Below, in pieces: positions 14,101-19,932 of a stretch of 20,088 nt of DNA (position 1 is its first letter; every line of letters starts with the position of its first letter). The DNA lies in NCBI GenBank assembly GCA_910579575.1, contig CAJTUM010000031.1, forward strand, positions 1 to 20,088. The letters are read 5' to 3'. The notes beneath the pieces are model-generated. The model did not search any database. It was not told where the DNA came from and worked only from the letters and a program-made list of their open reading frames with translations. Position numbers and translations under genes: made by a program. Source of the DNA: an uncultured Eubacteriales bacterium (lineage in GTDB: Bacteria > Bacillota > Clostridia > Oscillospirales > Butyricicoccaceae).

Positions 14101-17100
14101 TGCAAAGCGACGACGGCGCTATCGTCGGCACCAACGGCGACGCCAAAGGGAAAAAATACAACGCTGGAACCGAGGTTTTCGCTACCCTGACCAGCGGCGC
14201 AAACGGTATTGACCAATTTGTGGAGAAGGAGGAGGAGCCTTCGGATCCCGCCGGCAAAGCCGGCGACCCCAAGCCCTTCAACTTTGCGGATAGGGAAAAC
14301 GAATTTTACATCCTGCGGGAGACAAACCCTCCCGAGGGCTACCGCAGGAATCCGATTGATATCCTGCTGCAATATCATCACGATACCGATACCATCACCG
14401 TGGTCAACCGTTGGACCACCGGCGTCGTCTCCAGCTTTACCGACCATATCGCAGGCAATTCCAATATTACATATGGATTGTTTAATATGGAGGACGGCAG
14501 CATTGGGGACAGCAAAAACCCGGTGTCCATAACCGATCAGGAAAATGGTTTGATTATGGCGGTTCCCATGATTAAAGTGGCGGGAGAAAATCCGCGGGCA
14601 GAAGACCAAGAAACGTCCGACGGCCCTGCCAACGCCAACAAAGGCTTGTGGAAAGCCATGTACGGCAGCAACTTGGGCGGCTATCATGTGGTGACGCCAG
14701 TCCATCGCACCGCTGAGCATTGGCGCAAAGCCCTGTTGAAAGCGGCGCTGTATCAGTGTGTCGGCTCGTTTGAATCGTCGAATGAATCGGAGGGTCACCG
14801 GCAGTTTCCGGCCTGGTATCTGGAATGGAACGAAGACGCCTGCCGTATTGAAGGAAAGTTGGAAGAGCTGCCCGGCATGGCGGAGCAATATCAATTTAAT
14901 TATGAGCCTGGTTCTGATTCATTCAAAGAGGCCAATATGAAGATGGCCTATGCCATTATCGATCCTAAGGCGCTGGCGGAAATCGGCGTATCGGGAAGCT
15001 CGGATCAAGAGCTGTATGAATCGATGGCAGGAGTTGTGAAACAAAGGATTGACGATGGTAGCTACGCGTCCGATGAGGCGGCAATCGACGCGCTGGTCAA
15101 CCAGATTTATGGAGTGACACAAGGCGCCAATGGGCGCGGCGTCAGCTTTCTGAACGTGGGCCAGTTTACCCAGAACGCTCAGTCCATGATTTATATCCCC
15201 AACGAGCAGCGGGAGCTGCGGGTTTGGAAGGTGGATCAGGACGGCAAGGGCGTCAACGGCGTGACGTTCGGGTTGTATCAAGATGAAGCTTGTACCAATG
15301 AAGCCAGCCAAGGCGTTACCGCTCGGGTAGACGGCCGGGACGGCGTGTTGATTTTCTCGCCTGGGGACGATGCTTCTCCTGGCCATGCGCCCACGATCTG
15401 GGCCAATGCCGACCAAAACAATCAGACCGATTATTATCTGAAAGAACTCTCCGCCCCCCAGGGGTATACGGTTAATCCAACGATTATTCCCGTCAAAGTG
15501 GGGCAATATTCCATCTATGCCGACGCAGGCGAGGCGGACGACGGCGTCCAAGTGATGGCCAGCGTGGGCAAATTGGCCAAGACCATGCTGCGCTTTGCCA
15601 TTAGCGAAGATATGGACATCACCCTGCGAGATATCACCGCTTTTGCCCAAAGCCAGCCCAGCGATCATTTCCAGCTTGGCGCGGAGCATTGGCAGGATGT
15701 CAAGCTGGATGGGGTCAATGGTTTGGATATTCAGCGCTTTATGCACCTGCATTACGGCCAAAACGCTACAGTGGACTATGGCCTTCACGACGTGGACGGC
15801 GGCGGCAACCTGTACCCTGTTTTCGTAACCGACGAAGACTATCTGCGGGCCAGGGTGAAGCAAAACTGGCCGGCGCTGAACGGCGAAGAGTCTCTGGGCG
15901 GCGTCCACTACGGAGATCCCTCTAAAAACACCGCCAATAAAGAGGATCTCACCGACGTCGATATCACCAATCTTTTCAGCCTCATCAATGTGGTGGTTGT
16001 CACGGACAAGAAAACCTCCCATGACCCAACCGGCCAGTTGACTATCAGCAAAACCGTGGAAGGCGATGGGTTGAACATCAATGATTATACTAAGTTATTC
16101 CAATTTCGGGTGGAGCTGACGGACGCGGAAGGAAATCCATTGGAAGGCGATTTTCGATATTATTTCTATGGCGAAGATAAATCGGGTGAGATCGCCAACA
16201 ATGGGACGATTCTGCTACACCATGACGAGCGCGTCACGATCCTGGGTCTGCCGGTTGGGGCCAAATGGAAGGTGACGGAGATGCTGGGCGAAACCTATGC
16301 CGGCTGGTATCCCACCCCCGCGTCCGGCGTTATTTCCGGCTCGATTGAGGAAGATACGACGGCAAAAGCCGATTTTATCAACCGGAAAGAGCCGTCGCTG
16401 GAAATTAAAAAGATCATTGACCATTACGACGAAACAAAAGATCAAAATACGGCGTTTACCTTTATAGTACAGTTTGTGAAGGATGGTCAGGCGCTGACGG
16501 GCCAATATCCCTACGTCAAATTTGACGAAGAGGGCAAAGCGATTTCGGAAGCCGACGCGACGATTTCTTCCGGCGCCTCGATTGCGCTGAAGCATGGCGA
16601 AAGCGTCGTCGTCCGCGGTCTGCCTGTGGGAACGCAGTGTACTGTGACAGAGTCTGCCATAGAGGGCTGGGAGCCTCGCGATCCGGCGACAAAGCCCATT
16701 GAAGAAGAGAGTTTGACAGAGATCGTGTTTATCAACGCCCGAGAGGGAACCCCGCCGCCGGAAGAGCCCAAAACCGGCGATTTGACCATTGAGAAAATCG
16801 TCCAAGGCAGCGATTTGTCGGAGAGCTTTGCGTTTATCGTCACGTTGTTCAAGGACGGAAAAGAGCTGGAAGGCGAATTTGAGTACGACGGCGCTCAAAC
16901 AGGCAAAATCCATTCCGGCGGCTCAATTCTGCTGAAACACAGTCAGAAAATTACCATCCATAAACTCCCTGTCGGCGTTCAGTTTACCGTCAAAGAGCAA
17001 GCGGCGGAAGGATGGAAAGAGCAGGAGGATCAGACGGGGACGATCCAAGAAGCGGGAAATGAGATCACGTTTATCAACGAAAAGAAGCCTCAAAACCCGC

Positions 17101-17594
17101 CTGTCACGCCCGACAAGCCGGAGGACCCGGGAGACGATGACGACGATCCCGACGATCCGCCGCCAGAGAAACCCAAGGATCCGGAAGAACCCAAGCCGCC
17201 TGTGACGCCGCCGGAAAACCCGAAGAATCCGGAAACGCCAGAGAATCCGCCAAGCCCGGAAACGCCGGAAAATCCTCCGGCGCCCGAAACCCCGGATGAA
17301 CCTGCCCCGCCGGAGAACCCCGGTTATCCCACCGAGCTGCCCGACCCCAACGACCCGGACAGCCCAGAGGAAATCACCATTTGGGAAGACGGCGTGCCCA
17401 CCACTTATATCAAGGTCTGGGATCCAGAGGAAGAGGAATGGGAGTATATCCCAGAAGACGAAGTGCCGCTGGGCCGGCGTTTTCCAGACAATCCGAAGAC
17501 GGGAGACAGCCGCCGCCTGGCGCTGTGGCTGGCTCTCTCGGTCGCCGCCTTGGCCGGCATGGCCTTGACGGCCCAAAAGACCAAACGCAAGTAA
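11151..17594 (+). CDS. Giant sortase-anchored surface protein with fibro-slime, SpaA-like and DUF5979-like domains
   Basis: This 2147-residue exported protein is probably an adhesin or fibre component on the cell wall. Residues 1-36 form a basic signal peptide (KAIRKHFRRPRW, then a hydrophobic core and SASA). Residues 45-217 hold twelve Cys, including two copies of PCNHQHDExCGYxPAQP (65-81, 190-206) around an acidic Pro/Glu linker. About 218-330 looks Ig-like. About 330-505 is coded by unusually AT-rich DNA. About 505-955 is fibro-slime type (GFSGDDDVWVFVDDVLVLDIGG near 840-861). SpaA-type domains lie near 960-1090 (KKVDQNGEPLQGASFELYE) and 1354-1451. Three DUF5979/CnaB-like repeats span about 1627-1983, followed by a Pro/Glu stalk. 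NPKTG (2114-2118), a hydrophobic helix and a QKTKRK tail form the sorting signal. No sortase gene is present in the window. The protein is flanked by its own promoter and terminator, so it is a single-gene unit. Confidence 0.93.
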   Translation: MKAIRKHFRRPRWLAALLCICIILPYLNGFTLSASAQPPEQEGLCEHHPAHTKECGFAAETPEQPCNHQHDESCGYIPAQPEIPCDSNCGQETPGEEEDNRKDPSAPEEPTQPGQTPEEEQKPEGDVSADGDETIPGDENAAVPEQTPSDEDQPDDALTEELPQEQTPLDDAPIVHAPDCAYRPAQPAQPCNHQHDENCGYAPAQPASPCGFLCEKCREDYVQSWEYLDEEELLVFVQDANLWGLGVPGVSRQEPLTAELLAELLPAEIHAQLGGGKEADLPIVWDLSAIPEEGLWEGLHIVQAALPEEYRLAQGAPALQALLAVGDADLYAEPTTKYINQWKFISRNNTEMEDNRLELASVSIERENVVEKLKNILPEQIRGWGSYDWGKDTWEALLAAGFIDEKEGTGESWNYPSGASPDTLPEKSYSSRVRWGKVDIQWDLTNVPQSLDWDTTFVLTAKPTSKYLIVNSNAPVEYSQRDSSVADILTLEITLKDMNLDSHIVHSVEPENVTVNLFDYWVENYGENPTPASDSSPGEGDILQKSDWHYRPKEWNSPETDLTDYGVAFSTKEDWNKGINEGHLLLFGDGLTHAGLWNKGAGQNTFFGQKYAGMEQIVKNILGNDGYPEMNLNRAREVLSQDRDEKLVRDYKLAGDHISANEHDKSNPAPYEGANIQNLSEGLIALWERATGQSIETGVESLAYLFDPEAADAFRKTYTNITGLFQLDDEGYYYYNMRQNFAEFQADGTIHEDGRESGKFVLYDAPATTRTDGTDSIGNFFPFNKGEEVFNGLDEQGKLTSSVSQSRNTMNHHLGMTVQVDFRQPSNGKIKMGSGESQPMTFGFSGDDDVWVFVDDVLVLDIGGTHSELYGTIDFSTGDVYVGRAFDAQGIPENPADTANMVTHTTLRELYQKAGKEDSVSWNGNTFSSNSVHTLKMFYLERGNYDSSIALRFNLQPLLYQQIKKVDQNGEPLQGASFELYEALQSDDGAIVGTNGDAKGKKYNAGTEVFATLTSGANGIDQFVEKEEEPSDPAGKAGDPKPFNFADRENEFYILRETNPPEGYRRNPIDILLQYHHDTDTITVVNRWTTGVVSSFTDHIAGNSNITYGLFNMEDGSIGDSKNPVSITDQENGLIMAVPMIKVAGENPRAEDQETSDGPANANKGLWKAMYGSNLGGYHVVTPVHRTAEHWRKALLKAALYQCVGSFESSNESEGHRQFPAWYLEWNEDACRIEGKLEELPGMAEQYQFNYEPGSDSFKEANMKMAYAIIDPKALAEIGVSGSSDQELYESMAGVVKQRIDDGSYASDEAAIDALVNQIYGVTQGANGRGVSFLNVGQFTQNAQSMIYIPNEQRELRVWKVDQDGKGVNGVTFGLYQDEACTNEASQGVTARVDGRDGVLIFSPGDDASPGHAPTIWANADQNNQTDYYLKELSAPQGYTVNPTIIPVKVGQYSIYADAGEADDGVQVMASVGKLAKTMLRFAISEDMDITLRDITAFAQSQPSDHFQLGAEHWQDVKLDGVNGLDIQRFMHLHYGQNATVDYGLHDVDGGGNLYPVFVTDEDYLRARVKQNWPALNGEESLGGVHYGDPSKNTANKEDLTDVDITNLFSLINVVVVTDKKTSHDPTGQLTISKTVEGDGLNINDYTKLFQFRVELTDAEGNPLEGDFRYYFYGEDKSGEIANNGTILLHHDERVTILGLPVGAKWKVTEMLGETYAGWYPTPASGVISGSIEEDTTAKADFINRKEPSLEIKKIIDHYDETKDQNTAFTFIVQFVKDGQALTGQYPYVKFDEEGKAISEADATISSGASIALKHGESVVVRGLPVGTQCTVTESAIEGWEPRDPATKPIEEESLTEIVFINAREGTPPPEEPKTGDLTIEKIVQGSDLSESFAFIVTLFKDGKELEGEFEYDGAQTGKIHSGGSILLKHSQKITIHKLPVGVQFTVKEQAAEGWKEQEDQTGTIQEAGNEITFINEKKPQNPPVTPDKPEDPGDDDDDPDDPPPEKPKDPEEPKPPVTPPENPKNPETPENPPSPETPENPPAPETPDEPAPPENPGYPTELPDPNDPDSPEEITIWEDGVPTTYIKVWDPEEEEWEYIPEDEVPLGRRFPDNPKTGDSRRLALWLALSVAALAGMALTAQKTKRK
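16030..17098 (+). repeat. Three tandem DUF5979/CnaB-like repeats within the surface protein
   Basis: Three diverged units of about 105-120 residues begin with LTISKTVEGDG, LEIKKIIDHYD and LTIEKIVQGSD. Each continues with a strand FxFxVxL, then SGxSIxLKHxExVxIxxLPVGxxxxVTE, a W, and ends with xFINxx(E/K). This is the pattern of DUF5979/CnaB-like beta sandwiches used as stalks in Gram-positive surface proteins. The unit borders are roughly 16030-16392, 16393-16745 and 16777-17098. Confidence 0.75.
17095..17370 (+). repeat. Proline/glutamate-rich wall-spanning stalk
   Basis: The coding sequence is dominated by short degenerate units such as ENPxxPETP and PPxxPxxP, with an acidic run of DDDDDPDDP. 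It lies between the last beta-sandwich repeat and the pre-anchor segment containing EDGVPTTYIKVWDP and EYIPEDEVPLG. This is typical of a flexible spacer through the peptidoglycan. The near-repeats at DNA level make length change by slippage likely. Confidence 0.7.
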
Positions 17595-17601
17595 AAGAAT
17601 G

Positions 17602-17637
17602 AAAAAATTGTCCTCCTGAACAGGAGGACAATTTTTT
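17602..17637. terminator. Strong terminator of the surface protein gene
   Basis: AAAAAATTGTCCTCCT and AGGAGGACAATTTTTT form a perfect 16-pair stem with a GAAC loop, starting eight bases after the stop codon. A and T tracts on both sides would let it act in either direction. Confidence 0.95.
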
Positions 17638-17685
17638 ATCGCAACGCGACGACCGTTGAAAGCCCCTCTCCCAATAAGGGTTGAT

Positions 17686-17714
17686 TTGACGATAACCCCG
17701 CCACATGGTATAAT
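17686..17714 (+). promoter_or_regulatory. Sigma-A promoter of the merR leader
   Basis: TTGACG (17686-17691) and a perfect TATAAT (17709-17714) are separated by 17 bases. The predicted start near 17721 is about 220 bases before the MerR start codon, so the transcript has a long leader. Confidence 0.85.
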
Positions 17715-17720
17715 ATCGCT

Positions 17721-17830
17721 TTAATAATAGATCAGGGCCTCATCGAAGATGGGACGTCGGGAATCCGGCCAAGCGGAAGGGCGCCCGTAAAACCCTCCGG
17801 TTTTGTGGGAATGCGATCATAATAAAATAG
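17721..17830 (+). ncRNA. Candidate structured leader or small RNA upstream of merR
   Basis: Three hairpins follow one another after the promoter: a six-pair stem closing a GAA triloop (17739-17753), a five-pair stem with loop GAAT (17756-17769), and an 11-pair stem, two of them G-U, with loop CTCC (17784-17809). A 13-codon frame beginning MGRRESGQ (17749-17790) overlaps the first two but has no good ribosome binding site. The sequence does not match the riboswitch classes, SRP RNA or 6S RNA as I know them. The space from 17831 to 17941 shows nothing further of note. It could be a leader regulating merR or an independent small RNA. Confidence 0.4.
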
Positions 17831-17941
17831 GCGGGGCGGCGCAATTGATTTTCACAAATTCATATTGCTGGAAACCCAATCAAAAGGAAAGGAATCTCCC
17901 AAATCCATGGGGGTTTGAGGGATGAAATAGGCGATAGATTT

Positions 17942-18337
17942 ATGCGTTATACAATTAGAGAGGCTTCTCAAAGGACGGGCTTTTCGGCCTATACCCTGCG
18001 CTACTATGAGCGGCAAAAAATCCTGCCCCCAGTGGCTCGGGACGCCGCTGGAAACAGGACCTATTCCGAAGAAGATATACAGCTGCTGGAGATGATCCGC
18101 TGCCTGAAAAACACAGGGATGCCGGTGAACGAGATTGGGGCTTTTATCGCTTTGTGCAAGCAGGGAGACGGCACGCTGGAGCAACGCCGCCAGATGCTGT
18201 TGACCCACCAAGCCCATGTGGAGGCCAAAATCGAACAAATGCGTCAGGAGCTGGAGCATATCCAGGCCAAATTGAATTATTATGACCGCGCTTGCGGGCA
18301 GGCGGTCCGCCCGGCGGACAGCTGTGGCGGCCGGTAA
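17942..18337 (+). CDS. MerR-family transcriptional regulator
   Basis: A 131-residue dimeric DNA-binding regulator. The winged helix-turn-helix is at 1-70: YTIREASQRTGFSAYTLRYYER (3-24), then the ILPP wing, NRTYSEEDIQLLEMIRCLKNTGMP and the helix NEIGAFI. A dimerisation coiled coil runs about 78-115. The tail holds Cys118 and Cys128 (RACGQAVRPADSCGG). Such cysteines could bind a metal or thiol-reactive signal, but the short C-terminus gives no firm effector. The ATG at 17942 fits the family N-terminus; its ribosome binding site (an AGG in TAGGCG, about nine bases upstream) is weak. An upstream in-frame TTG at 17915 would add nine residues unlike the family. It is a single gene with its own promoter and terminator; its target is not evident. 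Confidence 0.93.
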   Translation: MRYTIREASQRTGFSAYTLRYYERQKILPPVARDAAGNRTYSEEDIQLLEMIRCLKNTGMPVNEIGAFIALCKQGDGTLEQRRQMLLTHQAHVEAKIEQMRQELEHIQAKLNYYDRACGQAVRPADSCGGR

Positions 18338-18349
18338 AAAACGACGGTC

Positions 18350-18378
18350 AAGGCCGGGGCGGCGCTCCGGCCTTTTTT
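18350..18378 (+). terminator. Terminator of the MerR gene
   Basis: AAGGCCGG (18350-18357) pairs with CCGGCCTT (18367-18374) around a nine-base loop and runs into a six-T tract. It lies 13 bases after the stop codon and separates merR from the convergent cluster. Confidence 0.9.
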
Positions 18379-18396
18379 GCGCGCGCTGCCGGCGGA

Positions 18397-18726
18397 TTAA
18401 AAGCCCAGCAGCAGCAAAGCGCCTACAATCAGCAGAGTGTCCACAACGCTGTTTTTATCCTGATTGCTGTTTTCGTCGTTGTCTGAGATCAAAAAGTATA
18501 CCAGTACCAGCAGAAGGATCGTGTCGGCGTCCAGCTCGGGCAGGCGCAGGCTGCCCAGCAGGCCAGGGCGTCGACCCTGGCTTTGCCGGTCCTGCTGTTG
18601 GGGCTGAGGCTGGGCGGGCTGAGCCGGCTGAGGCGGGCGCTCCGGTTGGGCCGGGGCGGCGGGCGCTTCCGCTTGGGGGGCGAAGTATTCCGCAAAGCCC
18701 TCTGCGTTCAGATACCGGTTATACAT
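18397..18726 (-). CDS. Small Pro/Gln-rich protein with C-terminal hydrophobic segments, function unknown
   Basis: This 109-residue protein has three parts: an N-terminal stretch MYNRYLNAEGFAEYF, a low-complexity Ala/Pro/Gln region (about 18-50), and two hydrophobic segments, DTILLLVLVYFLIS (68-81) and VVDTLLIVGALLLLGF (94-109), split by a hydrophilic SDNDENSNQDKNS. It may be a small membrane protein with a cytoplasmic or spore-facing tail, or a hairpin inserted in the membrane. The ATG at 18726 has AAGGAG about nine bases upstream, placed inside the end of the preceding gene. It is the third gene of a minus-strand cluster, four bases after its neighbour. I do not recognise a named family. Confidence 0.8.
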   Translation of the reverse strand: MYNRYLNAEGFAEYFAPQAEAPAAPAQPERPPQPAQPAQPQPQQQDRQSQGRRPGLLGSLRLPELDADTILLLVLVYFLISDNDENSNQDKNSVVDTLLIVGALLLLGF

Positions 18727-18730
18727 GGTC

Positions 18731-19264
18731 TCATCTCCTTAAAAATCCCCCCAGGGTATCCTGAGCGGCTCGGGCCAAATTGGCCATCTTCACCGCTCTG
18801 TCGATTTCCGGCGCCCGGCGCTGCCCCAAATAAGGCTTCAGCGCCCGCAGCAGGTTGACTTTTTCCTGCTTGAGATAGTTGGTTTCGCCGGAAAAAGCCT
18901 GCATCAGCCTGGGCAGAGCGGCAATATCGAAGCCTCCCGGCGCAGGGACTTCCTCTGCCGAAGGAGGGTCGCCGCCGCTTGCCTGGCCCGTTTCTCGCTT
19001 GCCGGCCAAGGAGGCCAGCAGGGAGGATAGATCCAGCCCCCCGCCGCCGGAAGCCGGGGGGCTCTGCCCGCCGCCGGGGGCCATAGACCCCAATAGGGCG
19101 CCCAGATCCCGCCCGCCTCCTTCCGGACCGGGGGCCTGAGGTTCCGCCGACCTGGAGCCGCCGGCCTTCTGGGCGCTCATCAGGCCTGAGGCCAGGTCCA
19201 TCACCTTTTTCATGCTGTCTGGGTTGGAAAGAATCTGGTTCAGTTTATCCTCTAATTCCGCCAT
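18731..19264 (-). CDS. 177-residue protein with helical ends and Gly/Pro-rich centre, function unknown
   Basis: The N-terminus MAELEDKLNQILSNPDSMKK continues into a predicted amphipathic helix (1-30). A disordered Gly/Pro/Ser-rich centre (about 33-112) includes two similar short helices, DLGALLGSMAPGGG and DLSSLLASLAGKR. The C-terminal part (about 113-177) is helical and basic, with LKQEKVNLLRALKPYLGQRR and a long Ala-rich final helix. There is no signal peptide or membrane segment. The ATG at 19264 has AAAGGGGG about seven bases upstream. It lies 28 bases after the 93-residue gene and shares with it a short LxxILxxPxxxxKV helix motif. The function is not recognisable; co-expression with a small membrane protein suggests a common complex. 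Confidence 0.82.
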   Translation of the reverse strand: MAELEDKLNQILSNPDSMKKVMDLASGLMSAQKAGGSRSAEPQAPGPEGGGRDLGALLGSMAPGGGQSPPASGGGGLDLSSLLASLAGKRETGQASGGDPPSAEEVPAPGGFDIAALPRLMQAFSGETNYLKQEKVNLLRALKPYLGQRRAPEIDRAVKMANLARAAQDTLGGFLRR

Positions 19265-19292
19265 TGCGCCGCCCCCTTTCCGCTTGATTGGA

Positions 19293-19574
19293 TTAGTTGT
19301 TGATTACTTCGATGATTTTTGCCGTCAGTTGGGCGCCCTCCGGGCTGGAGAGCAAGCTGGACAGCAGCACGCGGGCTTGGTCCTGATCGCCGCTGGCCGC
19401 AGCCGCGGCGGCAGATTTGATGGCGTCGCCTCCTTCGGAGGCCAGCATGGAAATGAGCTGTCGTCCGCTGTCGGAATTGGCTACCGCGTTGAGTTTATCC
19501 AGGCTCTTGACGATTTTGGCTCCCTGGGGGCTGGCCATCAGAACCTTGGCAAGGTTTTCATAATCATTTGGCAT
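19293..19574 (-). CDS. 93-residue helical protein with internal repeats, function unknown
   Basis: A small Ala/Ser-rich soluble protein, first gene of the cluster. It seems built of three related short units: VLMASPQGAKIVKSL (11-25), MLASEGGDAIKSA (43-55) and LLSSPEGAQLTAKII (74-88). Each is a helix with a Ser-Pro/Glu-x-Gly turn. The ATG at 19574 has GGGAGGAG seven bases upstream. No cysteine, signal peptide or membrane segment is present. The shared motif with the next gene suggests that both arose from the same small helical module. I do not recognise a named family. Confidence 0.82.
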   Translation of the reverse strand: MPNDYENLAKVLMASPQGAKIVKSLDKLNAVANSDSGRQLISMLASEGGDAIKSAAAAAASGDQDQARVLLSSLLSSPEGAQLTAKIIEVINN

Positions 19575-19604
19575 GACGTATCTCCTCCCATCAGCGTTTC
19601 ACCA

Positions 19605-19634
19605 CAGTATATGCCTGGGGAGGCCCGGGAGGTT
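19605..19634 (-). promoter_or_regulatory. Possible mother-cell (sigma-K-like) promoter, weak
   Basis: On the minus strand AACC (19634-19631) and GCATATACTG (19614-19605) are 16 bases apart. This resembles the Bacillus sigma-K pattern mACm / gCATAnnnTA except for the final base. It stands about 30 bases before the 93-residue gene. Such short motifs occur by chance and a sigma-A-like promoter lies further upstream. Confidence 0.2.
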
Positions 19635-19764
19635 ACAGGTTTTTGAGAAAATGGAGTGGAAGCGCTTTGTGGAGGAAACGGGGAGGATGGAGCGCTTATT
19701 TCTTGGCGTTCAGACGGACTTTCCATTTATCAAAAAAGCCTTGCAACGCTTGACAAAGGGAAAC

Positions 19765-19794
19765 ATGATAAACAACAAAAAAATGGACTGTCAA
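19765..19794 (-). promoter_or_regulatory. Sigma-A-like promoter of the three-gene cluster
   Basis: On the minus strand a perfect TTGACA (19794-19789) and TATCAT (19770-19765, one mismatch to TATAAT) are separated by 18 bases. The transcript would have a leader of about 180 bases before the 93-residue gene, in which I see no clear structure. The plus strand of the same stretch shows no gene. Confidence 0.5.
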
Positions 19795-19802
19795 CCTTAC
19801 CG

Positions 19803-19838
19803 AAAACGCCGCCCGGCTGTAAAAAGGGCGGCGTTTTT
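19803..19838. terminator. Strong GC-rich terminator hairpin
   Basis: AAAACGCCGCCC (19803-19814) pairs perfectly with GGGCGGCGTTTT (19826-19837), with a T tract on the plus strand and an A tract on the other side. It sits between two divergent promoters and insulates them; no gene in the window ends here. Confidence 0.85.
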
Positions 19839-19840
19839 GC

Positions 19841-19869
19841 GTGACAGGGAAAGGAGGAAAACGTATAAG
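19841..19869 (+). promoter_or_regulatory. Promoter of the Pro/Glu-rich gene
   Basis: GTGACA (19841-19846) and TATAAG (19864-19869), each one mismatch from consensus, are 17 bases apart. The start would be near 19876, at the base of the hairpin that follows. Confidence 0.55.
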
Positions 19870-19872
19870 GAG

Positions 19873-19904
19873 ACGGGGCCAAAATAAGGTTTTGGCCCCG
19901 TTTG
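19873..19904 (+). terminator. Perfect hairpin at the 5' end of the last transcript
   Basis: ACGGGGCCAAAA and TTTTGGCCCCGT form a perfect 12-pair stem with loop TAAGG, followed by TTGTATTTG. If the promoter call is right it begins at the transcript start and would act as a stabilising 5' stem rather than a terminator. If transcription comes from farther upstream it would be a terminator or attenuator. Confidence 0.6.
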
Positions 19905-19932
19905 TATTTGAAAAAGTAAGGAGGTCAAGCGA

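Noticed and set aside
13905..16022. Long minus-strand frames opposite the surface protein gene (13905-14894, 14919-16022)
   Set aside because: Antisense shadows without ribosome binding sites; the plus-strand frame has clear domains throughout.
11151..17594. Polymorphic toxin or Rhs-like system in the giant protein
   Set aside because: There is no YD repeat, no C-terminal toxin domain and no immunity gene; the C-terminus is a sortase anchor.
17731..17810. c-di-GMP-I or cobalamin riboswitch upstream of merR, suggested by GGGACG and GGGAATCC
   Set aside because: The rest of the conserved cores and the expected order of helices do not fit.
19850..19872. Orphan Shine-Dalgarno (AAAGGAGG) without a start codon, read first as a scar of a deleted gene
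   Set aside because: It lies inside the 17-base spacer of a well-formed promoter (GTGACA/TATAAG), which explains the region more simply.
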